A stretch of 64,000 nucleotides of DNA, from contig OX465286.1 in the NCBI GenBank assembly GCA_949987705.1, forward strand, positions 18,427,676-18,491,675, written 5' to 3'. The position numbers were made by a program, and so were the translations under genes. The notes under the pieces were generated by a model that was not told the DNA's origin, did not search any database, and saw only the letters and a list, made by a program, of their open reading frames with translations. Of the stretch, positions 48,300-60,479 are shown piece by piece. The DNA is from Thereva unica (Eukaryota; Arthropoda; Insecta; Diptera; Therevidae). The stretch's first letter is position 1. Every line of letters begins with the position of its first letter.

Positions 48300-51200
48300 A
48301 AGAAACAGTTTATGCCATTTATAAACTTTTGTGAAAAGTGGGATTAAAATATGGCGGAAATGCGATGCTATCTTTCAATGGATCTAAGATATAGATTTAC
48401 TGTTGGTAGAGATAAAAATTTTACCAAAAGACATCCGAAAGACAAAAGAGTGTTACAAAAATAATTCTTTTGTAGATAAATGATGTGCTAGAAGATATAA
48501 TATGGAAATTTCGCATAACAAACTTGAAGAGAATTAGCAAGTTCATATCAAGGACTACGGAAAAAGATAAACTACAAGAGGTTCGAATCCTACACAAGGA
48601 CTGTCTCACAAGATATAAGAAACTAAGTCCTTTTTTTTGGTTTAAACTAGAATCGTATAGTAAATATAAAAAAAAACTAACACGCGCACACACACACACG
48701 AAATATAAGAAAAAAACAATACAAATAAAAAATCGTCTTCTCAAAAAATTCTTACAATTCATATTTATATGGGCCGAATTATTACTTATAAAATTTTGAC
48801 TTGTCACGATCAGTAAGATTTTTTGTAATAAGAAATGTCTTTTACAGATTTTCCTTGTTTTTTTTTTTAAATTTTGATGATTTGTTTTTGGTTTAGTAGT
48901 TTTTTTGTGTATATTTTGTATTTTTTTCCTGGATTGTTTTTCTGTTTTCGAAAAATGTTTGTCGCGTTTTGTTTGTTATTGTTAATTTTTATTCCAAAAA
49001 TTGTTTTTTTTTGGTTTTTGTTTTATTTGTGTGCATCTCATCGAACGAAGCAAATTTTGTTTGTTTGTTTTTTTTTGTCATATATTAAATTTCGAAAAGG
49101 AGTTTTTTGAGAGTTTTTGAAATATTTTGGTTTTTCATTTTATATATGCATGTGTAAGTCCGAAATGTTTAATTTTTTTTTGTCCAAAAGTTTTGTGTGT
49201 TTTTTTATAAGTTTTAGATTTTTTTATAAATTTTGTTTTATGTTTTAATGTGTTTATGTTTTTATGTTTGTAAGTGTTTATTGTGTACATGTTGCAGAAT
49301 CCAAATGAAAAATCTGTTTTCGCATAACTTTTGGCACTTCTATATCATATTTAATTCTTTTTTTTTGTTTTTCAATATCAAGTTTTAATTTTCCGGGAAA
49401 TTTGTTTTTTTTTTCGTCTTAAAAAATATTTTTTGCTTCATTTTATTAAATTAAAACTAAAGCATTTGTTTTATTAAAAAAAAGTGTTTTTTACTGTCCA
49501 AACATTTTTTTTTCACGAAAATAAAATTGCATTTTTTCAAGCCAATTTTTTTATGTTTTTAACATCTTTTTTTTCTTGGTTTTTTTTTGTTTTTAATTAA
49601 AAAAAAAATTATTTTTGTTTTGTAATTTTTTCATCGTTCGTTTTAAATGCAAAAATTTGCGATAAACATGAATTTTCAAGTTGTTTCATATTTTTCTTTT
49701 TTTGAAAATAAATGAGCAAAAAATTTAATAATTTAGATTTTTTTTTATATTGTTAATTTAAAAAAAAAAACACTTAAAAATAAAAAATACGAAATAATTT
49801 CTTTGTTTCATTTTAGTTGTTTTTTTCAAATAAAATTTTTGTAATAAATAACTTTTTTTTTATTTTTTATATTATTTTTAAATTTTTATATGATTTTTTC
49901 TTGAGGAGTTAGGTAAGGGGATGTTTGGGAAAAGGATAAGGAAATAGGGGTTGTTTTTATGTTTGTATGTTTTTTTTTAATTATTATTTTGTGTATTTGT
50001 TTTTTTTCACCTGGCAATTTCAACGCTCATTCACAACGCCTGCATACACACTCATATAAAAATTATTACATTTACACACACCATCAATAGCCAAAAACGA
50101 GAACAAAAAAAATTTGTTTTTCTTTTTTAAATAAAAAAAAAATTACAATCAATTATACAACACACATTTATATAAGAACACCGCCATATGATTCATATCA
50201 AGCACATATCCATATATTTTTTTTATATGTCAAAAAAAAATTAAAAAAAAATTAAATATTAATTAAATTAAAAATTATTATTATTTTTTATTTTTTGGTT
50301 TGTTGTGTTAAAAATAAAAAATATCCTAATCGGGACGACATTTACACTTATATATATTATTTTTTTTTTGTTTTTAAAAAAAATATGCATATCAGCACAC
50401 ACTCGCGCATTTCTAATCTATTATATATTTTTCATCTTGTTTTTATTTTTTTGTTTTATTATTATTTTCAAATTTATTTTTTTATTTTTCATTTTGATTT
50501 GAAAAATTGGAATTTGAAAATTTCTAAATGGAATTAGTAACATTTTTGCCTGCTCTCCATACATCTATGTATTTGTTTTGTTGTTGTTTGTATTATATTA
50601 AATTTTCATGTTTTTTTTTGTTTTGAATTTAATTAATGCATTTTTACTACTTAATTTTTATATTTTGGATTTTTATTTCTTTTCTCTCATTTTTGTTTTA
50701 TTTATTATTATTTGTTTTGTTTTTTTTTATTATTTATTCTTAGCTACTTAAAATTTATTGTTGGATTTAGTTGTTTTGGTTTGTTTGTTTTTTTTTTTTG
50801 GTTTCAAATCATTCTCTTTTCACATTTTTTTTTGTTTTTTATTATTTATCAATCTTTATTTATAATCTATAATATAATTTATAGGATTTTTGTTTTTTGT
50901 GTTTTTTTGTTGTTGTTATTAATTTTAAAATTTCTTAGTTTTTTGTTTGTTTTTTTTCCTTCTCATTTACAATAAAAATAAACTCTTTTTTTCTTGTATT
51001 ATTATATTTATAATAATTTTTTTTTGTTGTGTTAAATTTTCATATTAAATTTATTTCTTTGTTTTTTTCTTTTCTCTCTTGTTTTTTTTATACAAAATTA
51101 AAAATATTCACAATACACACATGCGCAATCACGATCAGTTTTTTTTTGGTTTGCCAAAATTAAATTAAAAATTATATTTATATATAAAAAAAAAAAATAA

Positions 51201-52190
51201 AAATAAAAATATATATTCTTTTGAAAATAATAAAAAAAATAAAAAATTATATTTTTTATTTCTATATTATATTTTTTGTTGCTGTTGTTTCATTTTGAAT
51301 AAAAAACAAACTTTTATTTTATTTATTATTATTATTTTTTTTTTGCTTCCCTAAATATAAAATATATTATTTTTTTTTAGTTTTGTTCGGTAAGTTTGAT
51401 AAAATAATTTTTTTTTGTTATTTTATTTTTGTTTTATTTCTTTACTTGTGTTTATTTTTTTTGTTGTTGTATTTTCTCTGAATAATAATAAAAAACACTC
51501 ACTCGTCGCCGGTTTAATTAAAAAAAGAATTTTGTGGTTTTTTTTTCTTGTTTCTTTAAAAAATAAAAAATTATCAAACTTTTTTTCTATTTTTTGATTT
51601 TGTTTTAAATTTTTTTCAAATATTTTTGTTTAAAAATTTATTTCCTCATTTTTGTTTTTTTTTTGTTTTTAGTTTTTGTTTTTCGTTTTTGTGTTGTTCC
51701 TATTTTTCTTTTCGGTTGTTTTTGTGTTTTTTGTATTTTTTATTTATTTTTTTAATATTTTTTTTTTGGTTTTTGGTTTCAATTTCGCTCAACGAACTTA
51801 AAAGGCATATTTATATTAGTTTTTGTTTTTTTTAGTTTATTTTTGTTTTGATATAATAATAAATAAAAAAATAAATATAAGTAATCGTTCTGAAAAATTA
51901 AAATAGCAAAAAAAAAATTCCGAGGTCGTTTTTAAATTTTTATAATAATTATTGTTGCTATTTAATTAATTTAATATTCAAATAAACACCATAGGTGGTA
52001 TGTATAAATCGATATTCTTTAAGAGGCCTAAAACGGTCTTATATATATTTGTTTTTTTTTTTTAAGATCATATTATACACTGTTCTTTTATTTTAAATGA
52101 TATCATTCTTCATAATAATAATAATAATAACAGTGTAAGAATTTCAGTATTTTTTCATGAGAACAAAATTTTGTCGAACGAATTCCTTTC
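48300..52190. other. T-rich non-coding block
   Basis: Long homopolymer-rich stretch with CA repeats near 48680 and 50070. The ORFs are Phe/Leu-rich artefacts on the plus strand. No gene, RNA gene or TE is supported. Confidence 0.7.
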
Positions 52191-52204
52191 TTAGCCACAA
52201 CTAC

Positions 52205-53097
52205 CGGGGCCGGCGCTTGGATTTTTTTGCGCCCGGTGCAATATGTCATATTCCACCACATCAGCTCCTCATTTTTCGATCGCAGTGAAAGACAACGGAA
52301 AAATTGCGTTCCAGTAGAATTGCGCCCGGTGCAAGCACACTATTTGCACATATGAAAGTGACTCTCTTGTTTAAGTGCAATGGCCTTCTTGTAGCATTGG
52401 ACGAAGCGGAAAATATTTCACCAAGGCACAATTTCTTGAATGGGAAAAATGTTTTTATAGCAAATTTCAATCCCTCTTCTATCACGATCATATCAACCCA
52501 ATCTCGGTTCAATCTTGTTTTCATTTCATTTCAAATAATCGCAATGCCTAACCGTGAAGTAGCTTCCAGGAGAGTAAACTTCCATCATTTATTTTACTAT
52601 TTTCCTCCAGCTTCTCTCCCTTCCTCCTCATTGTTTCACGAGCTTTGAGACTTTCGGATATATTTCGTATGTATGCAGAATTTCGTCGATCACGTCCTCG
52701 ACGTCATATAGTTTTTTACATTTCATTTTTCTGGCCATGTAGTTCTCCCAGACAGATGAGTTGTCGCCCCCCATTACCTAATTTAAGACCTAATATCTTT
52801 CTTCCGAACATGCAGTGTATGATCTCTACTGACATAACAGGCAGGGCCGGCGCTTGTTTTTTTGCGCTCGTTGCAATATGACACCTTGCGATATCCAGTG
52901 TAAATGATCCGATAAAACTATATCGTGTAACTTCTTCCCGCCCCCGCGCATTTGCATGAGTTCGCGGACAGACGTACAGAATATTTTATCGAGATAATAA
53001 CTTGGAAAAATAACTCGTTAATTTTCTGAAATTGCGCCCTTGTCCAATTGCGCCCGGTGCAAGTGCACCATTTGCACCTATGAAAGCGCCGCTCCTG
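52205..53097 (-). mobile_element. Composite hAT-like element, reverse orientation (893 bp)
   Basis: Flanked by the perfect 8-bp duplication ACAACTAC (52197-52204 and 53098-53105). The ends are CGGGGCCGGCG and CGCCGCTCCTG, the same family as 40550 and 54120 but inverted. Inside, a first short hAT copy (52205 to about 52362) and a second one (52842-53097) flank about 480 bp of other sequence (52363-52841) with no recognised coding content. So two short elements appear to have moved as one unit. Confidence 0.8.
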
Positions 53098-53233
53098 ACA
53101 ACTACCGACGTTATTATAAGAAAATTGCATAATATTGCGTAATATTGCAAAACACTTGAAATGATTTGTCAATTTTCTGGAATTACCTACAGTTATGCCC
53201 TGAAACATTGAAAGGATACCCCTTTCTCTATAC

Positions 53234-54104
53234 CAGTGATTCTTAACCAATGTGCCGCGGCACTTTTATGTGCCGCCAAATTCTTGAAGTGTGCCGCCAA
53301 ATTTTAGAAATGCAAACAATAAAAATTGCGTTGTATGTATCAATTATTGAATCAGGAACGCGGCGGAAAAAATATTTATGCCGCAATCTATACAGCGGGT
53401 CCTCGGCATTATTGTTATGCCGACTCAATTATTGTGCCAAGCCGAATGAAACATACTGCTATACCGGCGATGTTTTTTCATACATTTACTACACAAAAAA
53501 GGGGACCATATATATGCTCCAACTACAGAGGAATTATGTTACTGAATGTAGCACATAAAATATTCTCGTATATCCCCTATACCCGCTCATTGCAACAGAA
53601 TGAAAGAGTATTTGGAAAGTACCAATGCGGATTCAGGAAAAAAAAGTACACAACCGATCACATATTCGCATTACGACAGACAATTGAAAAGACGAATGAA
53701 TTTAAAATAGACCCCAACCTCTTTTTCATTTTCTTTAAACCAGCATATGATCTTAGATAGCGCTGCAACCAAAACTCTACGAAGCAATGGTGGTACAGAT
53801 CTTGCCAGACCAATTAATACAACTCACTAAAGCCTCATTGAGTCGAATGATAAACAGAGTAAGAATACAGAGCAATGTATCGGTGCCCTTTGAAACGAAC
53901 AGAGTCCTCAGGCAAGAAGACTCCTGATCCTGCTTACTATTTAACATTTTATTAGAAAAAGCGGAACGGAGGCACGCATTGAAACCAGAGGGACACTTCT
54001 AAACAAGTCTATTCAGCAAATGGCATATGTGCAAATGTAATGTGCCGCCAAATTTTGAAATTGTTAAAAGTGTGCCGCAACAAAGAAAAGGTTGAGAATC
54101 ACTG
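53234..54104. mobile_element. hAT-type element with an internal LINE RT fragment (871 bp)
   Basis: The ends CAGTGATTCTTAACC and GGTTGAGAATCACTG form the classic hAT end type. They are flanked by a perfect 8-bp duplication CTCTATAC (53226-53233 and 54105-54112). The subterminal motif TGTGCCGCCAAATT is repeated near both ends. About 53495-54010 read on the plus strand as a degraded LINE RT (CSNYRGIMLLNVAHKI, GKYQCGFRKKKYTTDHIF, and later LLNKSIQQMAY). The open frame at 53326-53760 is a chance fusion of hAT and LINE sequence, not a gene. Confidence 0.85.
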
Positions 54105-54119
54105 CTCTATACAGCTGCT

Positions 54120-54943
54120 CAGGTGCGCCGGTTTCATAGGTGCAAATAGTGCACTTGCACCGGACGCAATTTCAGACACTAAGATTTTTAAAAAATTTAG
54201 AACTTTGAAAAAAATTTAAAAAGTGTTCCCATGCTTTGGTGGCCATTCCAATTCCATTTCGTTCGTTCTTTCTTGTCCAGCCGGTGACATAGTTCTTGAT
54301 TATAAATTCGTACTACTCGTACTATTATGAATCCTTACCTGGATTGCCTGCCTCTGTTCTGAAGTTATTGAAAGCGCCTTCTATGTCCAGGAAGGTGGAC
54401 TGTTTTTTAAGCAAGATTCTACAGTGGAAACTAATACATGCAGTGCAGTGATCACATATTATCCCTTGAAATATGAAGGCTTGGAAAACGATATAGGGAT
54501 CTCTATTATAGAGATTAGAGTACATAGTACTATAGATTTCCTGAGTACAGGATTGTGCTGGAAATAGTTAGGGAGGGTGCTGCTAACACCGAAAAACATC
54601 CTGGAGCTTTAAACAGCATTAGCGGGTAAGTTTTGTGAAATTAAAGCGCAAGCAAACTCAACACAAAAGCTAGATAGCGAAGCTAATCCTGATTGGATAA
54701 AGGCAGGGGCGGCGCTTTCATTCGGCGGATTGGTGCATTTGCACCGGGCGCAGTTAAACCGGGCGCACTTTCAGAAATAAGGTGAAAGTGTTCCCGTGTC
54801 TTCATTTTCATATATTAAAGGAACTCCACAGAGTGTTTGTGTTTTTTGCGTTATCTTTCACGGCGATCAAAAAATGGGCAGCTGATGGGGGCGCAATATA
54901 GCATATACTGAACCGGGCGCAAAAAACTCAAACGCCGGCCCTG
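54120..54943 (+). mobile_element. Composite hAT-like element carrying the same LINE RT fragment (copy 2, 824 bp)
   Basis: Perfect 8-bp duplication CAGCTGCT (54112-54119 and 54944-54951). The ends are CAGGTGCGCCG and CGCCGGCCCTG. A left hAT end is followed by the joint GTGGCCATTCCAATTCCATT, which is also present in the copy at 40550 with small changes. The middle, minus strand, contains FLDIEGAFNN. A second left-type end, CAGGGGCGGCG, starts near 54707 and the right end follows. It is longer than copy 1 by about 280 bp of internal sequence. Its left duplication overlaps the right duplication of the hAT at 53234 by one base. Confidence 0.85.
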
Positions 54944-54951
54944 CAGCTGCT

Positions 54952-55328
54952 TGTATTATATGTTGAATATGGACCACCCGACGCCGCAGTTCATCCGAAA
55001 AGTTCATGGTAGTAAAAACGTTGTCTGGTCTCTTTGGATAAATATTTGAAAACTTTTGCTACAAACAAAATATTCAGAAAGACACCGTGAATTTCTCCTA
55101 CAATTTTCTTTCTTAGCCACGAACCACATATAACGATTGCGTAATATTGCGAAAATATGTGAAATAATTAACTAAGTTTATGACAATGAACGCTTTGGGC
55201 GGGTCTATTCACAACGAATGGAATAATCGGGACCTATTTTTTTTCCTTGAAAATTTCTCGTCAAAAATGTCATTTTTGTGAAATTTCTCAGTACTGTGCG
55301 ACATGTTTCTTTAAAGAATAATCCGTAC
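54952..55328. other. No gene; contains one copy of an old dispersed repeat
   Basis: The stretch TTTCTTTCTTAGCCAC followed by GATTGCGTAATATTGCGAAA (about 55108-55158) recurs near 55966-56025 and, split by the hAT at 52205, near 52185 and 53130. Nothing else is recognised. Confidence 0.5.
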
Positions 55329-55330
55329 TA

Positions 55331-55721
55331 GTGATGAGCAAGACCGGTCTTGCAGTTTTGCCTTTGCTTGAACATTTAGCAAAACCAAAGCTAGACCAAG
55401 ACAAGACAAGACTACAGAAGAGTGAAAGATCAATATAGCAAGACTTTTGGCTCATCACTAAGTGCCAAAAGTCTTGCAGTGATGAGCAAAAGGTCCTGCA
55501 AAAAGTCTTACAAGAAGTCTTGCAGAAAGTCTTGCAGACTTTACTTGGTCTTGCTCAATTTGGAAGACAAGACTTTTCGCTCATCACTATACGACTTTTG
55601 GCACTTAGCGATGAGCAAAAAGTCTTGCTATCTTGATTTGGCAGTATTGTCTTGCCCTTGTCCTGTATTGTCTTGGTCTTGCTTTTCCTGCTAAATGTGC
55701 AAGACCAGTCTTGCTCATCAC
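55331..55721. mobile_element. Inverted-repeat element with many CAAGACTT/AAGTCTTG octamers
   Basis: GTGATGAGCAAGACCGGTCTTGC at the left and its near reverse complement at the right (…CAAGACCAGTCTTGCTCATCAC) bound 391 bp, with TA on both outer sides (55329-55330 and 55722-55723). The interior repeats AAGTCTTGC or its complement more than ten times, so it can fold in many ways. It has no transposase. The TA flanks suggest a Tc1/mariner-type target, but a hAT origin is also possible. Confidence 0.7.
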
Positions 55722-55723
55722 TA

Positions 55724-56371
55724 ATTCGTACGCACGCCTCGACTAACTATATTCCTATTTTTGTGACGGTTTTTCTTTATTTTTTTACAAATATTCGAAT
55801 TTTAAATCTTAAATCTCCTACGGTGGAACAGCCTGTACATGTAAATTGCAATATACACTGATTGATGTTTAACCGCTTATCTCGGATTGCGGATAAAATC
55901 AATTCTGGATTTGAGAAAAAAATTACATCATTTGAGAAGGACCAAAAGTTCTTTCTCAATTTTGTCTTTTTTAGCCAGCACATGACATGTTATCATTTTG
56001 ATGATTGCGTAATATTGCGAAATACTTGAAATAATTGGCAAATTTTATGAAATTTTGGTGTACCGTGTGAATGATTGTATAAAATCCTACTGTTTAGCTA
56101 CTACTGATGATCTATTTTATTTGTTTTACACCGCAACGCATATGTATAATGCAAGGGTAAAGCTAAAGAGAAACGCGAGACAAAAATATTGCGGGAATTT
56201 GTTTGATTTGGCCAGGAGTTGTTGAAACAATTATAGAAAGCTCCATCGGGGCACGAAGCTGGCCCCTGCAGCACAGTTTAAAAATTGAGGCATCCGACTA
56301 CAATTCCAGAGCAGTCGGGTACAATTTCATATGAAGCAGAGGTAGCTGGGGTGGAATTTGATAACCTTAAG
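55724..56371. other. No gene; third copy of the GCGTAATATTGCGAAA repeat
   Basis: Apart from the repeat near 55966-56025, no feature is recognised. Confidence 0.5.
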
Positions 56372-56624
56372 GGCCCCGGAGACGATCAATAATATTGTCA
56401 ATACGTATTGACAATGATATTGAAGCTCCTGTCAATACGCTTCAAAAATCTCGTCAATCTAACTATCAATACGGCGACTTCGCAGTGGTGTTTTGAAAAT
56501 CGGTTGCGACGAGACAGCGATTTTCACGTGTTTATTTTTGGAATTAGTCAATATGCTCTTTCAATGCGCCTCGTCAATATTATTGAGAGCAGTATTGACA
56601 ATATTATTGATCGTCTCCGGGGCC
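56372..56624. mobile_element. MITE with 33-bp perfect terminal inverted repeats (253 bp)
   Basis: GGCCCCGGAGACGATCAATA at the left end is matched by its exact reverse complement at the right end, for 33 bp. The interior is rich in GTCAATA/TATTGAC in both orientations. It has no ORF, and no certain target duplication was found. Confidence 0.85.
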
Positions 56625-57161
56625 ATTTACATCGAGCATTCGCCTTTAGGTGTAAAATGTCGAAACCCACTTATTAGTGAAGAAGGTGGCTTTAGCGGGG
56701 TGCTACGTATACTCGGGGGGGGGGGGAGGGGGGAAGCAAGGGAACCTCCAGGAAACCTTGTGCATCATCTATCAAGAAATTAAACCTGGAGTCAATGATG
56801 GTGTATTCTCTTAACACCATTCCTGGTAGTCTGGACTTCGGACAAACCATTTATGACCAGTGTGCCAACTCATTCTCAAGAGTTATAGCCAAAACGACAA
56901 TTTCTCCTAGCTAAATATAACTAAATTGAGAAAAAAGATAGCTGGGTTAAAATTACGTTACGTTATCTTACGAATGAAATTTTTTTCCATTTTGTACGTT
57001 TTAATTTCTTCTTTCACTTTAACTCTCTTTAATGGCTTTATATACACGGTTCCATTCTTCTTATGAACTGTTATTTCTCTTCTTTCGTCATTTCATATTT
57101 AGGGATGTCACATTGAAAAATTTCAAATTGACTTATATCTCTGCCCTTTTCTTAAAGACTG
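56625..57161. other. No recognisable feature
   Basis: Includes a run of G (about 56716-56732) and otherwise unremarkable sequence. Confidence 0.5.
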
Positions 57162-57773
57162 TTACTGAGTTTCCATGAGAGTTCAACCAGAGTTGAACCC
57201 AAGTTATTCGTCATAAAAACAGACACAGTTAAGAGTTTTTGTTAAATATTTTCAACTCTACCCAACTCAACGAAAATAGGTAAGTTGAATTGTGTTCATG
57301 CATACAACTAAAAAGGGCACACTGGTAAACATGAAATTGTCGCGCCTCGCTTGGACGTTAGAAAACACTTTATATTTAATAAATATGTTTAAAGATGGAG
57401 GAAAACGGAAGGCAACAATGGAAACGCATAGAGCTATGTCGTTGAGTTGAATTATCATTCCAACTCAACTCGATTTACAAGTGAATCCACGTGATGACTC
57501 AGAGAAAGAAGAAGAAGGATATTTAACGCCAGCGGCGCACTTGTAAAAAAAATACGGTACATATCAAGGGTCGTCGAATGTACTATTACATTGCGACGCC
57601 GTTGGTATATGTGTACTAAAAGTTACTCAACACACACACATATGCAAAACCCAGCTTAGCCAGACTGGTTTCGTGGAGTTTTCTTGGATTTAACGAGACT
57701 TTACTCAACCCTCGCTTCCTTGGGCACTTAGTCTGAGTAAACTCAGGGTAAACCCTGCACGGAAACTCAGTAA
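57162..57773. repeat. Possible inverted-repeat element, 13-bp perfect ends
   Basis: TTACTGAGTTTCC at 57162 and GGAAACTCAGTAA ending at 57773. The next 20-30 bp inside each end also have their own small palindromes. There is no ORF and no clear target duplication, so this is tentative. Confidence 0.4.
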
Positions 57774-58009
57774 ATATAATTTCCTTAGCGAGAGCTACCG
57801 CATGTGAAAAATGCTAAATAATAGCTAAAATTGGGATCATAGCAAAAACGAAAAAGTAATAGCAAAGAACAATCAAAGATAGCTATAATTAGGTATAAAA
57901 TAGCTAAGTTGGCATCACTGTTAATGACACGATCATCAGAGGTTGGCTAAAGTAGCATCATGGCAGGCCTCCCTTTTCTTTTTGCCTAGATTCTTGTTGC
58001 AGGATCTTG

Positions 58010-58195
58010 ACTGGAAAATTTGGAAAGAGCCCGTCGAGTTGGACGACCCACAACAACGTGGATGAGAATCGTATTAGTAGAGACCACAACAACTGGGAGA
58101 CCTTGAACGGAGCTGACAGTGATCGAGTCCGCTGAAGGGTTACTGTTTGTGCCTTATGTCCCATGATTAAAGGAGGATAAGTAAGTAAATAAGGC
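58010..58195 (+). pseudogene. 3' end of a LINE, copy 2 (same family as 29240)
   Basis: GGTTACTGTTTGTGCCTTATGTCCCATG, ATTAAAGGAGGATAAG and the preceding CCCGTCGAGTTGGACGACCC match the order of motifs at 29470-29620. It is strongly degraded and 5' truncated. Confidence 0.65.
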
Positions 58196-58199
58196 CCCT

Positions 58200-58660
58200 C
58201 TTTAACCATTTTGGTATACTGACGGGTCAACAGCCAATATTGAGATAAGACCTGGGCGCTTAGCATAACCTCCACTGTTTTTCAAGCTGAGGTAGAGTAC
58301 TTGTCTTGTCGGCAGGTGTATGCCTAGACTTAATTAATTGTGTCCCCAAGCAGCTCTAACACTGTTATTTTCTCGTACAGTCAAGCTGCATTGTTGGTTA
58401 AATTAAATCCCACAGAGTGACATCAAAAACTGTGTCCGGGATTGTTTTATATCTCTAAAAGCTACAACAATAATGTTACGCTGATGTGGATCCCAGGCCA
58501 AAAAAGGCAACATCAGTAATGAAATGGAGATTGGCGCGGTGATATGGAAGCTACTCTGGGCTACGTAAACATTTCTTAAAATAAGCATATCAAGGAGGAC
58601 AAAAGTTAAATTACACAGAATCATGATAAGACCAATACTCTACGGAACCAAAACCTTTAC
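58200..58660 (+). pseudogene. Decayed LINE RNase H domain
   Basis: Frames in relay read YTDGSTAN near 58215, then TVFQAEVE-like text near 58280, and VTLMWIPGQK near 58470. This order is that of the RNase H domain of I/R1-type LINEs (compare WCTDGSKTETG and WVPGHRG at 16450-16810). It has many stops and shifts. Confidence 0.55.
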
Positions 58661-59734
58661 GGGACATTAAAAAAGTATCACGGAGTACTTCCAAAACTAA
58701 TGACCGATCGTGGAACTCTTCTCTTCTATCCTTCAAACGAAGCGCTTACTACTAGACCTTAACGATTAAAGGTGACTCCTAAGCTTGGTTCTTATTCACA
58801 TTAAAAAAATGTGAAAATATTACTAATAACCTTTTTAATATTTTTTATCTTCCTCTTACATTACCATCGAAAAAAGCAATATTTTTTTAATCTCTACGAA
58901 ATTAATTTTAAACCCACGAAAAAAAAAATAAAAAAAAACCTTTTAATCGACACTTCCAGCGCCCGCCCATCCTGACAACGTAAGCTCTTATCCGTAAATA
59001 AAGCTTCATCAAAGCGTGCATTTGCCTTAAATACTTCTCAGCGGTGGCAAATTCCCCCTCTCCCACTCTTCCAACTCAAAGAAAATGGGGAATTTCTCTA
59101 CACTCAATTGACTGTGGTTAAAAAAAAACAGAAAAGATTAAAAAGTGAGATTCTAGTTGGCCGCGCTCATTCGTACGTGATTTCAATATTTCATAGGAGA
59201 CTTTTAATTTAATTTTTTTTTGCTTTTTCTTTTTTGGCTATTTTTTGAACAGGGTGTGAAATGGAGTGGTTAATTGAAAAAACAAAAAAAAGGATTTTAT
59301 GTAAGAAGTTTTGAATGTGGCGGTTTATTTATATAATGGAAATTGTTTTAGAACATTGTTTGGGGTGACAACAGAATAGGACCGAACATGTATGGCGTTT
59401 CAACATACATACATATATACATGGACATAATGAATTCTAGCATTCAGTTGCGTCAGTTACGAAAATTAAACTCGATTTAGGCGCTGTTACGGGGTTACCG
59501 GGCATCATTTACCCTCCGTGAAAAGATAAGCTGATTAATTTAAAGGTGGTCATATACAGCTAGGCTAGATTAGACTTTTAAACCAAAATCGCTTACGAAT
59601 AAACATTACCAAGGTCTTGTTTGAGCGGTTTTAGCGAAACTAGTCGGATGACGAGGCAGTTCTTATCGCCTACGTAAACGTCTTTTTTACAGACCAAAAC
59701 GCCAAACACTAATTAGAAGGGTAAACGAGATCAA
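58661..59734. other. No recognisable feature
   Basis: AT-rich to mixed sequence with no supported gene or repeat. Confidence 0.5.
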
Positions 59735-60175
59735 AGAGATCTCTGGGGTTTTCTATTATTACCCTTTTATTATTATTGTATTACTCTTTTATTAACTTTT
59801 TATTACCCTTTAATTACCTTGTAGTAATAACCACTTTGCAAATGGCGCTTAAGGTGTTAAAACAATGTTAAGGCTGATACAGAAAAAATTCCTCAACATA
59901 AGAAACTGCTACAGAACAAAGAGACGTCTGGAGTGAGAAGCTGATGCAGGTCAAGGCTCGAATTGGGCTGTATAACCATTGAAGAATAAGAACCTAACTT
60001 CTTGATGTGGCTGTTAAATGGGATTTTCTGAGGTTTTGTATTATTACCCTTTTATGACCGTTTTATTACCCTTTGATGCAGCGAAATTCCTCAACAGAGG
60101 CAGATACATATTTGGAGGCAGAAGCTGAATGAGATCGAGGGCTAGGGCCTTAAAGCCTTCGAAGAAGAAGAAGAA
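59735..60175. repeat. Diverged ~285-bp duplication with TTTTATTACCC decamers
   Basis: GGTTTTCTATTATTACCCTT at 59748 is echoed by GGTTTTGTATTATTACCCTT near 60032. Both are followed by AAATTCCTCAACA and then by AGAAGCTGA...GGCT, and the second copy ends in (GAA)n. The part after AAATTCCTCAACA may be a LINE tail. Confidence 0.55.
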
Positions 60176-60479
60176 GAAGACGGGTCTAGAGGGTGTTTGA
60201 GAAGATGATAATGAACGTTAGTTAGATGTTGTACGAAGTTCGGAATTATTAACTGCTTGACGGTGATTAGTGCACAGCCATGAGAAAGAGGGTGCATTAA
60301 GAGCGGGACGCACCTACTTTTCCACAGCCGTACTTCTTTGGCAATTCTCCTCAATTTTCTTTCTATTTTTCGTGTCGGTCCCATATTTCATCAATACAGA
60401 AAGTTGCTCTACCGCGACAAAAAAAAGTTTCACTTTAAAAATTCTCACTGTCGTTGGCATTATAGGTAAGTATAGAAGA

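Noticed and set aside
53326..53760. 144-codon ORF
   Set aside because: It is a chance fusion of hAT terminal sequence and a degraded LINE RT inside the hAT element.
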